Source of the DNA: VBAS01 sp035318985
GTDB taxonomy: Bacteria; Bacteroidota; Bacteroidia; Chitinophagales; Chitinophagaceae
Assembly: GCA_035318985.1 (NCBI GenBank)
Contig: DATHDP010000104.1
Location: 20,478 to 84,477 of the forward strand
DNA: 64,000 nucleotides
Reading direction: 5' to 3'
Shown: piece by piece, positions 43,022-52,656 of the stretch
Numbering within the stretch: the first letter of the stretch is position 1
Layout: every line of letters starts with the position of its first letter
Position numbers and translations under genes: made by a program
The notes under the pieces: generated by a model
Databases searched by the model: none
The model's input: the letters and a program-made list of their open reading frames with translations, nothing else
Told to the model about the DNA's origin: nothing

Positions 43022-45292
43022 TCATACTTTAGCAAATTGCGATCTGATTACGTTCAATGCGCCGCCGGCTTTAAACCATTCGATCTGCTGTTCATTGTAA
43101 GTATGATTTACCAAAATTTCATCGTAGCTTCCATCTTTATGATTCAATACAACGGTTAATGGAGTTCCCGGTGCAAAACTGGTTAGGCCATTTATGTCAA
43201 TGCTGTCATTTTCCTGCACTTTATCATAATCCTCTTTGTTGGCAAATGTAAGTGCAAGCATTCCTTGTTTTTTCAAATTGGTTTCATGAATCCTTGCAAA
43301 ACTTCTTACAAGAATTGCACGAACACCAAGATGTCGTGGTTCCATTGCTGCATGTTCTCTTGATGAACCTTCCCCATAATTCTCATCTCCCACAACTATG
43401 CTGCCGATATCTACTGCTTTATAGGCTCTTGCAGTTGCAGGAACAGGTCCATATTCACCTGTCAATTGACTTTTTACTGAATCGGTTTTATCGTTATAAA
43501 AATTAATAGCACCAATCAACATGTTATTGGAAATATTATCCAGGTGACCGCGAAATTTTAACCATGGCCCTGCCATACTGATATGGTCAGTTGTACATTT
43601 TCCTTTTGCTTTAATCAAAAGTTTTAAACCCTTCAGATCAATTCCTTCCCATGCTTTGAATGGTTCAAGCAATTGTAAACGTTTTGAATCAGCTGCAACT
43701 TTTACTTGTATACCGCTTCCGTCTGCTGCCGGAGCCTGGAACCCTGCATCTTCAACAGCAAAGCCTTTCGGAGGAAGTTCAAATCCTGTTGGCTCTTTCA
43801 GTAAAACTTCTTCTCCTTTATCATTTATCAATTTATCTTTTAGCGGATTGAAATTAAGCGTTCCCGCCATTGCTAATGCTGTCACTAATTCAGGTGAGCC
43901 TACGAAAGCATGAGTGCTGGAAAGGCCATCATTTCTTTTTGCAAAATTCCTGTTGTAAGAAGTAATGATCGTGTTCTTACGGTTTGGATCATCAATGTGT
44001 CTTGCCCATTGCCCTATACACGGACCGCAGGCATTTGCCAATACCATTCCGCCTACATCTTCAAATTCTTTTATGAAACCATCTCTTTCTATAGTGTACC
44101 TGACTTGCTCACTACCCGGTGTAATGGTAAATTCAGAGATCACTTTTAACCCTTTGCTTTTTGCATCTTCAACAATTGAAGCGCTGCGGCTAATATCTTC
44201 ATAAGAAGAATTGGTGCAACTGCCGATCAATGCAACTTCAATTTTTTCGGGCCAACCATTTTTCTCTACGGCCTCTTTCAATTTTGAAATAGGAGTAGCA
44301 AGATCAGGTGTAAATGGACCGTTCAGGTAAGGTTCAAGTGTGTTAAGATCCAACTCTAAAACCTGGTCATAATATTTTTTCGGATTTGCATATATCTCCT
44401 CATCAGGACGAAGATGTTCACGAACACCATCAGCTGCACTAGCCACTTCTGTACGTCCAGTTGCTTTGAGGTAAGCACTCATTTTTTCATCATATCCAAA
44501 CAGCGAGCAAGTAGCACCGATCTCTGCTCCCATATTACAAATAGTTCCCTTTCCAGTTGCACTTAAACTATCTGCTCCTTCGCCAAAATATTCAATGATC
44601 GCACCTGTACCACCTTTTACTGTTAATTGACCGGCTACCCAGAGTATTACATCTTTTGCACTTGTCCATCCGCTTATTTTTCCAGTTAGTTTTACACCAA
44701 TTACTTTCGGCATTTTCAATTCCCACGGTAGCCCTGCCATTACATCTACTGCATCGGCGCCACCGACACCAATTGCGATCATACCAAGCCCACCTGCATT
44801 CGGAGTATGGCTATCCGTTCCGATCATCATACCACCGGGAAATGCATAATTTTCCAATACTACCTGGTGGATGATACCTGCACCCGCTTTCCAGAAACCA
44901 ATTCCGTACTTATCAGAAATTGAACCAAGGAAATCATAAACCTCACGATTGGTTTCAATCGCTAATTGAAGATCTTTCTTTGCTCCAACTTTTGCCTGTA
45001 TCAAATGGTCACAATGAACTGTTGAAGGAACGGCTACCGTTTGGCGACCACAGGTCATAAACTGTAATAAAGCCATTTGTGCTGTTGCATCCTGCATTGC
45101 AACACGGTCAGGCGCAAAATCTACGTAATCCTTACCTCTGTTATGGGGTGAAGCAGGTAAAGGGCCGGATAAGTGTGCATATAAAATTTTCTCTGTAAGA
45201 GTTAAAGGCTTGCCGACCAATTTTCGGGCAGCCTCAACTTTCGCAGGAAGTTCGGAATAAATTTTCTTGATTAGCTCGAGATCAAATACCAT
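43022..45292 (-). CDS. acn: aconitate hydratase
   Basis: 756 aa of the mitochondrial-type aconitase. Cysteines of the 4Fe-4S cluster are in IGSCTNSSYED and ANACGPCIGQW; substrate residues in AMQDATAQMALLQF, GTDSHTPNAGGLG and, in the swivel domain, GDENYGEGSSREHAA. It isomerises citrate to isocitrate in the TCA cycle. The N-terminal MVFDLELIKKIY is the normal start in Bacteroidota. It is alone on this strand, ended by the terminator at 42952. AcnB-type order of domains is not seen. Confidence 0.97.
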   Translation of the reverse strand: MVFDLELIKKIYSELPAKVEAARKLVGKPLTLTEKILYAHLSGPLPASPHNRGKDYVDFAPDRVAMQDATAQMALLQFMTCGRQTVAVPSTVHCDHLIQAKVGAKKDLQLAIETNREVYDFLGSISDKYGIGFWKAGAGIIHQVVLENYAFPGGMMIGTDSHTPNAGGLGMIAIGVGGADAVDVMAGLPWELKMPKVIGVKLTGKISGWTSAKDVILWVAGQLTVKGGTGAIIEYFGEGADSLSATGKGTICNMGAEIGATCSLFGYDEKMSAYLKATGRTEVASAADGVREHLRPDEEIYANPKKYYDQVLELDLNTLEPYLNGPFTPDLATPISKLKEAVEKNGWPEKIEVALIGSCTNSSYEDISRSASIVEDAKSKGLKVISEFTITPGSEQVRYTIERDGFIKEFEDVGGMVLANACGPCIGQWARHIDDPNRKNTIITSYNRNFAKRNDGLSSTHAFVGSPELVTALAMAGTLNFNPLKDKLINDKGEEVLLKEPTGFELPPKGFAVEDAGFQAPAADGSGIQVKVAADSKRLQLLEPFKAWEGIDLKGLKLLIKAKGKCTTDHISMAGPWLKFRGHLDNISNNMLIGAINFYNDKTDSVKSQLTGEYGPVPATARAYKAVDIGSIVVGDENYGEGSSREHAAMEPRHLGVRAILVRSFARIHETNLKKQGMLALTFANKEDYDKVQENDSIDINGLTSFAPGTPLTVVLNHKDGSYDEILVNHTYNEQQIEWFKAGGALNVIRSQFAKV

Positions 45293-45468
45293 GATGAAGG
45301 ATTTAAGATTTAAGATTTTCGATTGTAGATTGAAAGAAGATACTTGTTCGTAAATCTGATATCCGCAATCTGAAATCTGAAATATGTATGGGTGGCGAAA
45401 GTACGAAAAACAGGTATGTTGATAACAGGGAATTGGATGATTTGTTTGAAAAATCTAATTTAGCAAAC

Positions 45469-45690
45469 ATGAACCGATTTAAGAACTACATCGAATGGAA
45501 CGCCTTTGGCGTTTGTACTGCCATAGGCCTCAGGTTGGGCATTGCAACCAGTAAGATCCGCCAGTTTTTTATCTATGCTTCAATACTTACAATGGGTTCG
45601 CCTGTTATCATTTACCTGGTGCTTGCTTTTTGGAGAAACATCAGGAAGTATATATGGGCGGCAAAAAGGAATCCGTGGTATTATCTATAA
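45469..45690 (+). CDS. PspC-domain membrane protein
   Basis: 73 aa from the ATG at 45469 (MNRFKNYIEWNAFGVCTAIG), which matches the usual PspC length in Bacteroidota; the frame is open to an ATG at 45388 that would add 27 polar residues. Two hydrophobic segments are seen (FGVCTAIGLRLGIA and FIYASILTMGSPVIIYLVLA). PspC domains take part in envelope-stress response in other bacteria. A TAATTTAG element just before the shorter start is close to a -7 box. It diverges from aconitase and is convergent with the ArnT-like gene. Confidence 0.8.
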   Translation: MNRFKNYIEWNAFGVCTAIGLRLGIATSKIRQFFIYASILTMGSPVIIYLVLAFWRNIRKYIWAAKRNPWYYL

Positions 45691-45694
45691 AAGC

Positions 45695-47245
45695 CTACTT
45701 ATTCGAATAGATCACCGTCGTATTTCCTTCGAACAAGTCGTGAATGGATGATTCTTCTTTCAAGCCGATCGACTTTAATTCTTCTGCAAAATTCTTACGG
45801 CTGATAACGGCGGCTTTATTTTCCTGTAAATAAATTTTTAAGGAGTCAAGGTTTTTAAATACTGGAACTCTTTCGGGTAAATAATAAGTATAGGAAGGAT
45901 GAAAAATTTGATAGCTTACTATATGATCATATTTTTTTACCATGTCAATTGTTTTTGACATGGGATTTTGCTTATAAATGGCAGGATACAACCAATTGAA
46001 CATAAGAATGTGGAATAACGAGTATAAAATAAAACAACTGACTACTGCTTTTCGGAAATTCTTTTTAAACATAAAATAAAAAGCAATGATTGCTGCTGTA
46101 GTAAGAATTAAAAGAAACGCAGCTATGTTCTCCATGCCAGCCGTATTCACTTCTTTCTTTATTCCTAAATATGCAGCAATTGGTAAAGTAATATTTATTA
46201 CAAGAAGTATGATAAAAGGGTAGATGCGGGTTTTATTTTCTTCCCATGCTTTGTTCATAAAACTGCCAAAAAGTATTGCAACAAAAGCATAACATGGCAT
46301 TGCATAGTTTGGAAGCTTGGTGCTGCTGATACTGTAAAACACGACAAAGATTGCAACAACAGAGAGTGCAAGTTTTAAAAAGGAATTGCTAAAAGTTGTT
46401 CTAAATTTTTTTAATAATTCTCCTGTAAAAATGGATGCCGGCAATAGTCCTAATAAAATTATTATAGGTACAATTATAAAAGGACCTCCATGACCTTCCA
46501 TAGGTTCAGAAAAGCGACCGAAATTGTGCTGGAGGAAAAATCCTTTTGTCCATTCACCATTGGTTTCTTTATCTACAAGTAAGTACCATGGAAGAGCAAC
46601 AGCAAACATGATGATACCTGCAACAAGTATTTTCCAAGAAAAAATTTCTTTCAAGCTTTTTTCCCAGATCAGCCATATGAATATTGCAGCGCCGGGCAAG
46701 GCGATCGCTACCGGCCCTTTTGCCAGCGTTCCTAATCCCATTGTGATCGCACAAAGCCAGAGCCAGTAATTTCTTTTCTCATTAAAAAATAAGTAAGCAG
46801 TAAAAAGTGAAGCAGTATTTAGAAAAATTAAATAAGGATCAGGTACAGACATTCTGAATTCAAAAAGAAAATGAGTTGATGCTAATAAGACAAGAGATGT
46901 GATGAGTGCCTGTCTTGGTGATGAATATTTTTTTACAAAAAAATAAGTAATGAAAATGGTCATCACGCCAAATACTGCTGAAAAAAACCTTGCTCCCCAT
47001 TCTGTGATCCCAAAAATCTTAAAACCACCGAACATAAAATAATAATGCAGAGGTGGTTTTAATGTTCTCAATCCGCCGTTAAAAGTAGGAACGATCCAAT
47101 CGCCACGTTCATACATTTCTCTTGCACATTCAGCGTTTCGGACTTCGTCGTAGATCCATAAAGGAGTTTTACCAAGACCAGGAAATAAAAGCAATGCAGA
47201 TAAGCCGAACAATATCCAGAAATATTTTTGATTTTGTTGCTGCAC
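45695..47245 (-). CDS. ArnT-like glycosyltransferase (GT39/GT83)
   Basis: 516 aa with about twelve spans. The first outer loop has the family's acidic motif, LWIYDEVRNAECAREMYER, and GGLRTLKPPLHYYFMF, as in ArnT/PMT-type GT-C enzymes that move a sugar from a polyprenyl carrier to lipid A or a protein. A short soluble C-terminal domain follows. It is separated from the LPG-synthase-like gene by 39 bp; a TACCTTTG element lies between, so it may have its own promoter. Sugar and acceptor are not known. Confidence 0.88.
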   Translation of the reverse strand: MQQQNQKYFWILFGLSALLLFPGLGKTPLWIYDEVRNAECAREMYERGDWIVPTFNGGLRTLKPPLHYYFMFGGFKIFGITEWGARFFSAVFGVMTIFITYFFVKKYSSPRQALITSLVLLASTHFLFEFRMSVPDPYLIFLNTASLFTAYLFFNEKRNYWLWLCAITMGLGTLAKGPVAIALPGAAIFIWLIWEKSLKEIFSWKILVAGIIMFAVALPWYLLVDKETNGEWTKGFFLQHNFGRFSEPMEGHGGPFIIVPIIILLGLLPASIFTGELLKKFRTTFSNSFLKLALSVVAIFVVFYSISSTKLPNYAMPCYAFVAILFGSFMNKAWEENKTRIYPFIILLVINITLPIAAYLGIKKEVNTAGMENIAAFLLILTTAAIIAFYFMFKKNFRKAVVSCFILYSLFHILMFNWLYPAIYKQNPMSKTIDMVKKYDHIVSYQIFHPSYTYYLPERVPVFKNLDSLKIYLQENKAAVISRKNFAEELKSIGLKEESSIHDLFEGNTTVIYSNK

Positions 47246-47264
47246 AGAAGATGTTAGGTTCTTT

Positions 47265-47272
47265 CAAAGGTA
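47265..47272 (-). promoter_or_regulatory. -7 element for the ArnT-like gene
   Basis: TACCTTTG on the minus strand, 20 bp before the start at 47245. Confidence 0.45.
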
Positions 47273-47284
47273 ATTATCAATTCC

Positions 47285-48169
47285 TCAATCATCTTTCAAT
47301 GGATCGTGATAAATAAAATATACACCCCAAACAGAAGATAACGCATTAGAAAGATAAAACAGGATACTGATGATGGGTGCTACATGCATGTCTAAACCAA
47401 AGTAGCGGGCACCTTCTACAAATACCAATTCTCTTGTACCTAGTCCGCCACCAAGTGATATAGGAATTACAGTAATAACTGCAGCAACAAGAAAAATAAA
47501 GATCCACTCACTTTGATGAAGTGGTAAATGAAGCCCCATTAAAATGCAATAAACACAAACCACCTGGAAAATCTGCACGGCTATCCCCCAAAGAAAAGTT
47601 GGCCAGAAGCCGGGTAAAAAATCTTTGAATAAGAATTTTATCACCAGGTAAAGCGCTATAACTGACAAAACTGATCCGCTTATCAATATGATATCATAAA
47701 GCTGCTTATCCAAAACTATTACTCCGTAAACTGAAAGTATCATGCCCAGGGCAAGTAAACCACTAAACCGATCAAGCAAAACAGCGGCTGTTATTTTTTT
47801 ATAACCTACATTATATTTTCTTGTTAGCAAAACAACTTTATAGGCATCGCCGCTAATAGCACCGGGGAGAAATAAATTATAAAACATCCCAAGCCAATAA
47901 AGTTTCAGATTTGTTTTTTGGGAAAGATGAATACCAATGTTCTTGAAATATATATTCAGCCGGAAGGAAGCAAGGAATTTTGAAAATGCAAATGCAAGCA
48001 CTGATAAAAACAACCACCACCAATCGGCCTGCATCACTGCATCTTTGGCTTTAGTAAAATCTATTTTGCGGGAAATATACCAGAAGCAAAGAATAGTAAC
48101 TGCGATCTTTAGCAGCAACTTCAGCACCTTGATTGTTTGAGATTCTTTCTTAATAACCGCTTCTGTCAT
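47285..48169 (-). CDS. lysylphosphatidylglycerol-synthase-TM/UPF0104 family membrane protein
   Basis: 294 aa with about eight spans. The stretches LKLYWLGMFYNLFLPGAISGDAYKV and VITVIPISLGGGLGTRELVF are family signatures of the flippase-like domain of MprF (LPG_synthase_TM). Stand-alone forms in Bacteroidota have no tRNA-dependent transferase domain, so lipid flipping or transport of polyprenyl-linked sugars is possible. It is next to an ArnT-like gene on the same strand, which supports an envelope-lipid role. Confidence 0.85.
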   Translation of the reverse strand: MTEAVIKKESQTIKVLKLLLKIAVTILCFWYISRKIDFTKAKDAVMQADWWWLFLSVLAFAFSKFLASFRLNIYFKNIGIHLSQKTNLKLYWLGMFYNLFLPGAISGDAYKVVLLTRKYNVGYKKITAAVLLDRFSGLLALGMILSVYGVIVLDKQLYDIILISGSVLSVIALYLVIKFLFKDFLPGFWPTFLWGIAVQIFQVVCVYCILMGLHLPLHQSEWIFIFLVAAVITVIPISLGGGLGTRELVFVEGARYFGLDMHVAPIISILFYLSNALSSVWGVYFIYHDPLKDD

Positions 48170-48244
48170 TTCTTTTTCCGTTTCAGAAAAGGTTAGATAA
48201 TTTTAGGGTTAAAACTTATCAAACCGGGTGCAAGTAAATTCAAA

Positions 48245-50431
48245 ATGATGACAAAAAAAATTATCCTTTTATCACTGGTTATCACTTCCCATTTTTATAG
48301 TCTGAGCCAGGAAAAACCACTTACGAAGGGCCTGAAAATTTCAAAGTCAGTTAAGATAAAAAAACAAACTTATAAGTTAGATGCACCAACATCCATGGAC
48401 GAGGCTTTAATAGTCATAGAAGGAAATAATATAACAGTCGATTTTAATAACGCCGTTTTGAAAGGAAGTAATTTGAAAAACAAGCCCGATGAGTTTTTTG
48501 GTGTAGCTGTTTTAATAAGATCAGGAAACAATATCACTATCAAAAACTTAAAAGCGAGAGGTTATAAGGTTGCATTGATGGCGAAAGGCATTACTAATCT
48601 TACAATTGAGAATTGTGACTTCAGTTATAATTATCGCCAGCATTTGAACAGTACACAGGAAAAAGAAGACATATCTGATTGGCTTAGCCATCATCAAAAT
48701 GAAAAAAATGAATGGTTGCGTTATGGCGCGGCTATGTATTTGCGGGATTGCGAATCAACAATGATTAAAAACACAAAAGTTACCGGAGGACAGAATGCTT
48801 TGATGATGACTAATTGTAACAAAGGGAAAATTTTCAACAACGATTTTTCATTTAATTCAGGATTAGGAATTGCCATGTATCGTAGCAGTTTTAATAAGAT
48901 CGCTTATAATAAGATCAACTTTAATGTTCGGGGTTATAGTGATGGAGTTTATAACCGGGGACAGGATAGTGCCGGCATTTTGGTATATGAGCAAAGTAAT
49001 AATAACCTTTTCTATAAAAATTCGGTGACACATGGCGGAGATGGTTTTTTTCTTTGGGCCGGGCAAACAACAATGGATAGTGGCAAAGGTGGTTGTAATG
49101 ATAATGTTTTACAGGGGAATGATTTTTCTTATGCACCGACTAATGGTGTCGAAGTTACTTTTAGCAGAAATATAATTTCAGGCAACAGGATATTTGAATG
49201 TGATCATGGTATATGGGGCGGCTATAGTTACAATACAGTAATTGTAGGAAATCAATTTCGGCAAAATAAGATTGCAATTGCTATTGAACACGGGCAGGAG
49301 AATGAGATCCATCATAATATCTTTCATGAGAATAAAGAGGCCATAAGACTTTGGGCGAGAAAAGAACAACCTGCTGATTGGGGATATGCAAAAAACCGTG
49401 ATACAAGAAGCAGGGATTATGCGATCGTTAATAATAATTTTAACAGTAACCTGATTGTGATGAACATTATCGGAAGTGAAAAGATAAACGTGTTTGAGAA
49501 TATCTACGATGAATATGAAACGCTTTTTAAAACTGATTCTACTGTTACCGGATTCGATACCACATTTAATGAGGAAATATCTCAGAAGTTTAATGAAGAT
49601 ACCGCTGAATTTGTTCCTGATATTCCATCGCCGCAAAATGCATTTGCCGGAAACTCGGCTTTGGCAGGAAGAAGAAATATTATGATGACGGAGTGGGGGC
49701 CTTATGATTTTCGTAGCCCTATCATTTGGAACACAAATCCAACAGATACAACCGGGATAATGAAATTTGATTTGATAGGACCAAAAGGAAAATGGAAGAT
49801 CAAAAGATTTAAAGGAGTAAAAGATATTTCTTTAATGAATGGAACATTTCCTGCAACGATCACTGCGGTAAAAACAGCCGATACCCGAACTGATATTTTG
49901 ATCGAGCTTGAATACATCGGCTCTGCAATTACTACAACTTTTGGAGAAAATATTGCAGCTGGTAAACCATATACTTTTCCATTTAAAAAATTTTTTCAAC
50001 CAATAGACTTTGATGTTCTGTGGTATGCCTATGATTTTAAAATGCATGATCCAATTAAAACAGGCCTCATCTTTTCGCCAACTGCAAGATTGGCTCCTAT
50101 AAAAGAGGAAAAAACAACTAAGCTTGACTACGCATGGTGGGGAGGAATAAAAACAGAAGAAGGTGATCATCCTCAATTTGTAACCACAGCAAGCGGCTCG
50201 GCAATATTTGAAAAAGGCAATTATGAATTAGGAGTTACATGGGATGATGCAGTAAGAGTGTATGTTGACGGTAAATTAGTAATTAACGAATGGAACCCAT
50301 CCTTATATAAATTTGATGAATCACCACATAAGACAATAAAGCTTGCTTTAGATGGGAAACATTCTTTTACTGTAGAGCATGTTGAGATCGGGGGATTTGC
50401 AACGCTTAGTTTGAAGATCAAAAAGCTTTGA
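48245..50431 (+). CDS. right-handed beta-helix surface protein with PA14-like C-terminal domain
   Basis: 728 aa with a signal peptide (KIILLSLVITSHFYSLSQ). Residues about 55-400 contain many short repeats of the NosD/parallel beta-helix type (NNITIKNLKARGYKVALMA, NKIAYNKINFN, NNVLQGNDFSY, NEIHHNIFHEN). The last 130 residues resemble a PA14 carbohydrate-binding domain (ALDYAWWGG-like start, YELGVTWDDAVRVYVDGKLV). The first suggests a polysaccharide lyase or epimerase fold, the second sugar binding. No catalytic residues can be assigned. It is convergent with the DEAD-box gene, only 20 bp apart. Confidence 0.82.
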   Translation: MMTKKIILLSLVITSHFYSLSQEKPLTKGLKISKSVKIKKQTYKLDAPTSMDEALIVIEGNNITVDFNNAVLKGSNLKNKPDEFFGVAVLIRSGNNITIKNLKARGYKVALMAKGITNLTIENCDFSYNYRQHLNSTQEKEDISDWLSHHQNEKNEWLRYGAAMYLRDCESTMIKNTKVTGGQNALMMTNCNKGKIFNNDFSFNSGLGIAMYRSSFNKIAYNKINFNVRGYSDGVYNRGQDSAGILVYEQSNNNLFYKNSVTHGGDGFFLWAGQTTMDSGKGGCNDNVLQGNDFSYAPTNGVEVTFSRNIISGNRIFECDHGIWGGYSYNTVIVGNQFRQNKIAIAIEHGQENEIHHNIFHENKEAIRLWARKEQPADWGYAKNRDTRSRDYAIVNNNFNSNLIVMNIIGSEKINVFENIYDEYETLFKTDSTVTGFDTTFNEEISQKFNEDTAEFVPDIPSPQNAFAGNSALAGRRNIMMTEWGPYDFRSPIIWNTNPTDTTGIMKFDLIGPKGKWKIKRFKGVKDISLMNGTFPATITAVKTADTRTDILIELEYIGSAITTTFGENIAAGKPYTFPFKKFFQPIDFDVLWYAYDFKMHDPIKTGLIFSPTARLAPIKEEKTTKLDYAWWGGIKTEEGDHPQFVTTASGSAIFEKGNYELGVTWDDAVRVYVDGKLVINEWNPSLYKFDESPHKTIKLALDGKHSFTVEHVEIGGFATLSLKIKKL

Positions 50432-50451
50432 TTTTTCGAAGATTTTTTGGC

Positions 50452-52119
50452 TCACCTGCTATTGGCATCATTCATCCTGATCTTCCTTCCTTTAAATTTT
50501 TTACCGTCAATAGACCGTATCATTTGGCTAGCAGCTTTTTTATCTATTTCGATCCAGCTATTCATTTCCTTCATGTCAATTCTGCCAAGAACTTCTTTTT
50601 GCAATTCACTCATATCAAGAATGAATTGTAAAAAACTTGCTTTGTAAAATCCATCTTTTGTTCCAAGATTCACAAACAATCTTGCGAAGTCATTGCCACC
50701 ACTGAATTTTCTTCCTCTTGTATCTCGATTCACTTCTCTTTCTATGGTACCATTTTCTCTTCTTGGTTCTCTCACCCTGTCCCGGACGCCTTCTCTCGTG
50801 TTCAGGTCTTCAGCATTTTCATAGTATTTAAGAAAACGATCAAATTCCATTGCTGCCACTCTTTTCAAAATTTCTTCTTTCGTTACAGCTGCAAATTTTT
50901 CCTGTAATGCAGGTAAATATGTTTCATAATCACCATGACTGATATCTGTCTGCATCAACTTATCCATGCAGGAAGAAAATTGTTTACGGCAAACATCTTT
51001 ACCTGATGGTATATCAACTTTATGAAATGGAACCTGCACCAATCTTTCAATTTGTTTTATTCTTCCTACTTCGCGGCTGCTTACAATGCTCATACAAACT
51101 CCTGTCTTACCTGCACGACCGGTTCTTCCGCTACGATGTGTATATACTTCAATATCGTCAGGCAATTCAAAGTTGATAACATGGGTGATACCTTGTACAT
51201 CAATTCCTCTTGCCGCAACATCAGTTGCTATTAATAATTGTAAAGTCTTTTCCCGAAACTCACCCATCACTTTATCACGTTGTCCTTGTGTCAGGTCGCC
51301 GTGTAATGCATCAATATCGTAACCTTCTCTTGTTAATTTTTCAGCGATCTTTTGTGCATCGGCTTTTGTTCTTGTAAAGATCAATCCATAAATGCCGGGA
51401 TTAAAATCGATCAAACGCTTCAATGCTTCATAACGATGATGCGACGAGGCAACATAATATTGGTGGTCAATACTTTTACTTGCCGTATTCATTTTACCAA
51501 CCGTGATCTCCACCGGGGTCTTCATGTATTTCTTACTCACCCTTTTTATTTCTGCAGGCATAGTAGCGCTAAAGAGCCATGTACTTTCACGATTAGGGGT
51601 GTTCTTTAAAATAAATTCAATGTCATCCTGGAAACCCATATTCAGCATTTCATCTGCTTCATCGAGTACTACATATTTTATTTTTTCCAGGTTAATAGCT
51701 TTTCTTTCTATCAGATCAATTAAGCGACCAGGTGTCGCTACTACTATTTGCACTCCTCTTTTCAATTCTCTTATTTGTGCCCCAATAGGCGTACCGCCAT
51801 AAACAGCGAGTACATTCATTCCAATAACAAATTTTTTGAAGAGATCCATTTCGTTAACTATCTGCATACAAAGTTCTCTTGTAGGACAAACTATAAGAGC
51901 TTGAGGGAACTTGTCTTTGCTTTGTACTAACTGAAGAAGTGGTAAACCGAATGCAGCTGTCTTACCGGTTCCTGTCTGTGCAAGGCCAACAAGGTCTTTT
52001 GTTCCACTTAATAAAACGGGGATAGCTTTTTCCTGTATAGGTGTAGGGTTTTTGAATCCTAATGCATCAGTTGCCTGGATCAATTTTGAATCTAATCCTA
52101 ACCCTTCGAATGTGATCAT
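50452..52119 (-). CDS. DEAD-box RNA helicase, DeaD/CsdA-type
   Basis: 555 aa: motif Q GFKNPTPIQEKAIP, Walker A AQTGTGKTAAF, Ia PTRELCMQ, II VLDEADEMLNMG, III SATMPAEIK, V ATDVAARGID and VI HRSGRTGRAGKTG. The C-terminal 100 residues look like the DbpA/CsdA RNA-binding domain (ARLFVNLGTKDGFYKASFLQ), preceded by an Arg-rich linker. Such enzymes unwind rRNA or mRNA structure, often in the cold. A TACCTTTG promoter element is at 52146. It diverges from a short transcript with its own terminator. Confidence 0.95.
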   Translation of the reverse strand: MITFEGLGLDSKLIQATDALGFKNPTPIQEKAIPVLLSGTKDLVGLAQTGTGKTAAFGLPLLQLVQSKDKFPQALIVCPTRELCMQIVNEMDLFKKFVIGMNVLAVYGGTPIGAQIRELKRGVQIVVATPGRLIDLIERKAINLEKIKYVVLDEADEMLNMGFQDDIEFILKNTPNRESTWLFSATMPAEIKRVSKKYMKTPVEITVGKMNTASKSIDHQYYVASSHHRYEALKRLIDFNPGIYGLIFTRTKADAQKIAEKLTREGYDIDALHGDLTQGQRDKVMGEFREKTLQLLIATDVAARGIDVQGITHVINFELPDDIEVYTHRSGRTGRAGKTGVCMSIVSSREVGRIKQIERLVQVPFHKVDIPSGKDVCRKQFSSCMDKLMQTDISHGDYETYLPALQEKFAAVTKEEILKRVAAMEFDRFLKYYENAEDLNTREGVRDRVREPRRENGTIEREVNRDTRGRKFSGGNDFARLFVNLGTKDGFYKASFLQFILDMSELQKEVLGRIDMKEMNSWIEIDKKAASQMIRSIDGKKFKGRKIRMNDANSR

Positions 52120-52138
52120 GAGACTTTAAAATTTTCGG

Positions 52139-52146
52139 CAAAGGTA
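52139..52146 (-). promoter_or_regulatory. -7 element for the DEAD-box gene
   Basis: TACCTTTG on the minus strand, 20 bp before the ATG at 52119. Confidence 0.55.
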
Positions 52147-52340
52147 ACTGTATTAAGGTCGATGGATATTTTTAATTATTTCATAGATAAATGACCTGAG
52201 AACTCGAATACTAACGAATGTATTAGCATGCTTATGCTCATCCGGCAAAAACGTGCATCCAATTCAGGCAAAAATCCGCATTAACGTGCTATTGAAAAGG
52301 CTTTTATAATAAACCATATTTGTTCTATCAATTTTTTAAA

Positions 52341-52514
52341 ATGAAGCATTACAAAATCATAAAGATCTTTTTGCTAATAGTTGTCAATACGATAGTAATA
52401 CTGGAAGGAACTCATGCTGAACATATGCCAATAGTAAAAAGTAAGCCGGTAGAAGGATCAGAAAAAGATGTTTTCCCTGACCTTTTATTTTTTGCCAGTT
52501 ATCTCTATCAATGA
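52341..52514 (+). CDS. possible small exported protein of 57 aa, doubtful
   Basis: From the ATG at 52341 a frame of 57 codons reads a positive start and a hydrophobic run (KIIKIFLLIVVNTIVILEG), then a polar end. It could be a secreted or membrane peptide. A strong terminator follows at 52572, so something is transcribed here on the plus strand. The alternative is a non-coding RNA. I do not recognise the sequence. Confidence 0.35.
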   Translation: MKHYKIIKIFLLIVVNTIVILEGTHAEHMPIVKSKPVEGSEKDVFPDLLFFASYLYQ

Positions 52515-52571
52515 TCGTTCGCCAGGACATTAACCAACTATGACAAATTGATGGACCATTTGTAATATTAG

Positions 52572-52596
52572 ATGCCCCGTTTACGGGGCATTTTTT
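52572..52596 (+). terminator. strong terminator downstream of the small frame
   Basis: ATGCCCCG-TTTA-CGGGGCAT forms a perfect 8-bp GC-rich stem with six T after it. No known gene ends just before it. Confidence 0.85.
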
Positions 52597-52656
52597 CACA
52601 TTGTTATGCTAATAAAAAAAGCGGCCATGTACGGAACTTTGTATTAAGTTTTTTAC

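Noticed and set aside
45388..45468. 27-residue extension of the PspC protein
   Set aside because: It is polar, not typical of the family, and a promoter-like element lies inside it; kept only as an alternative start.
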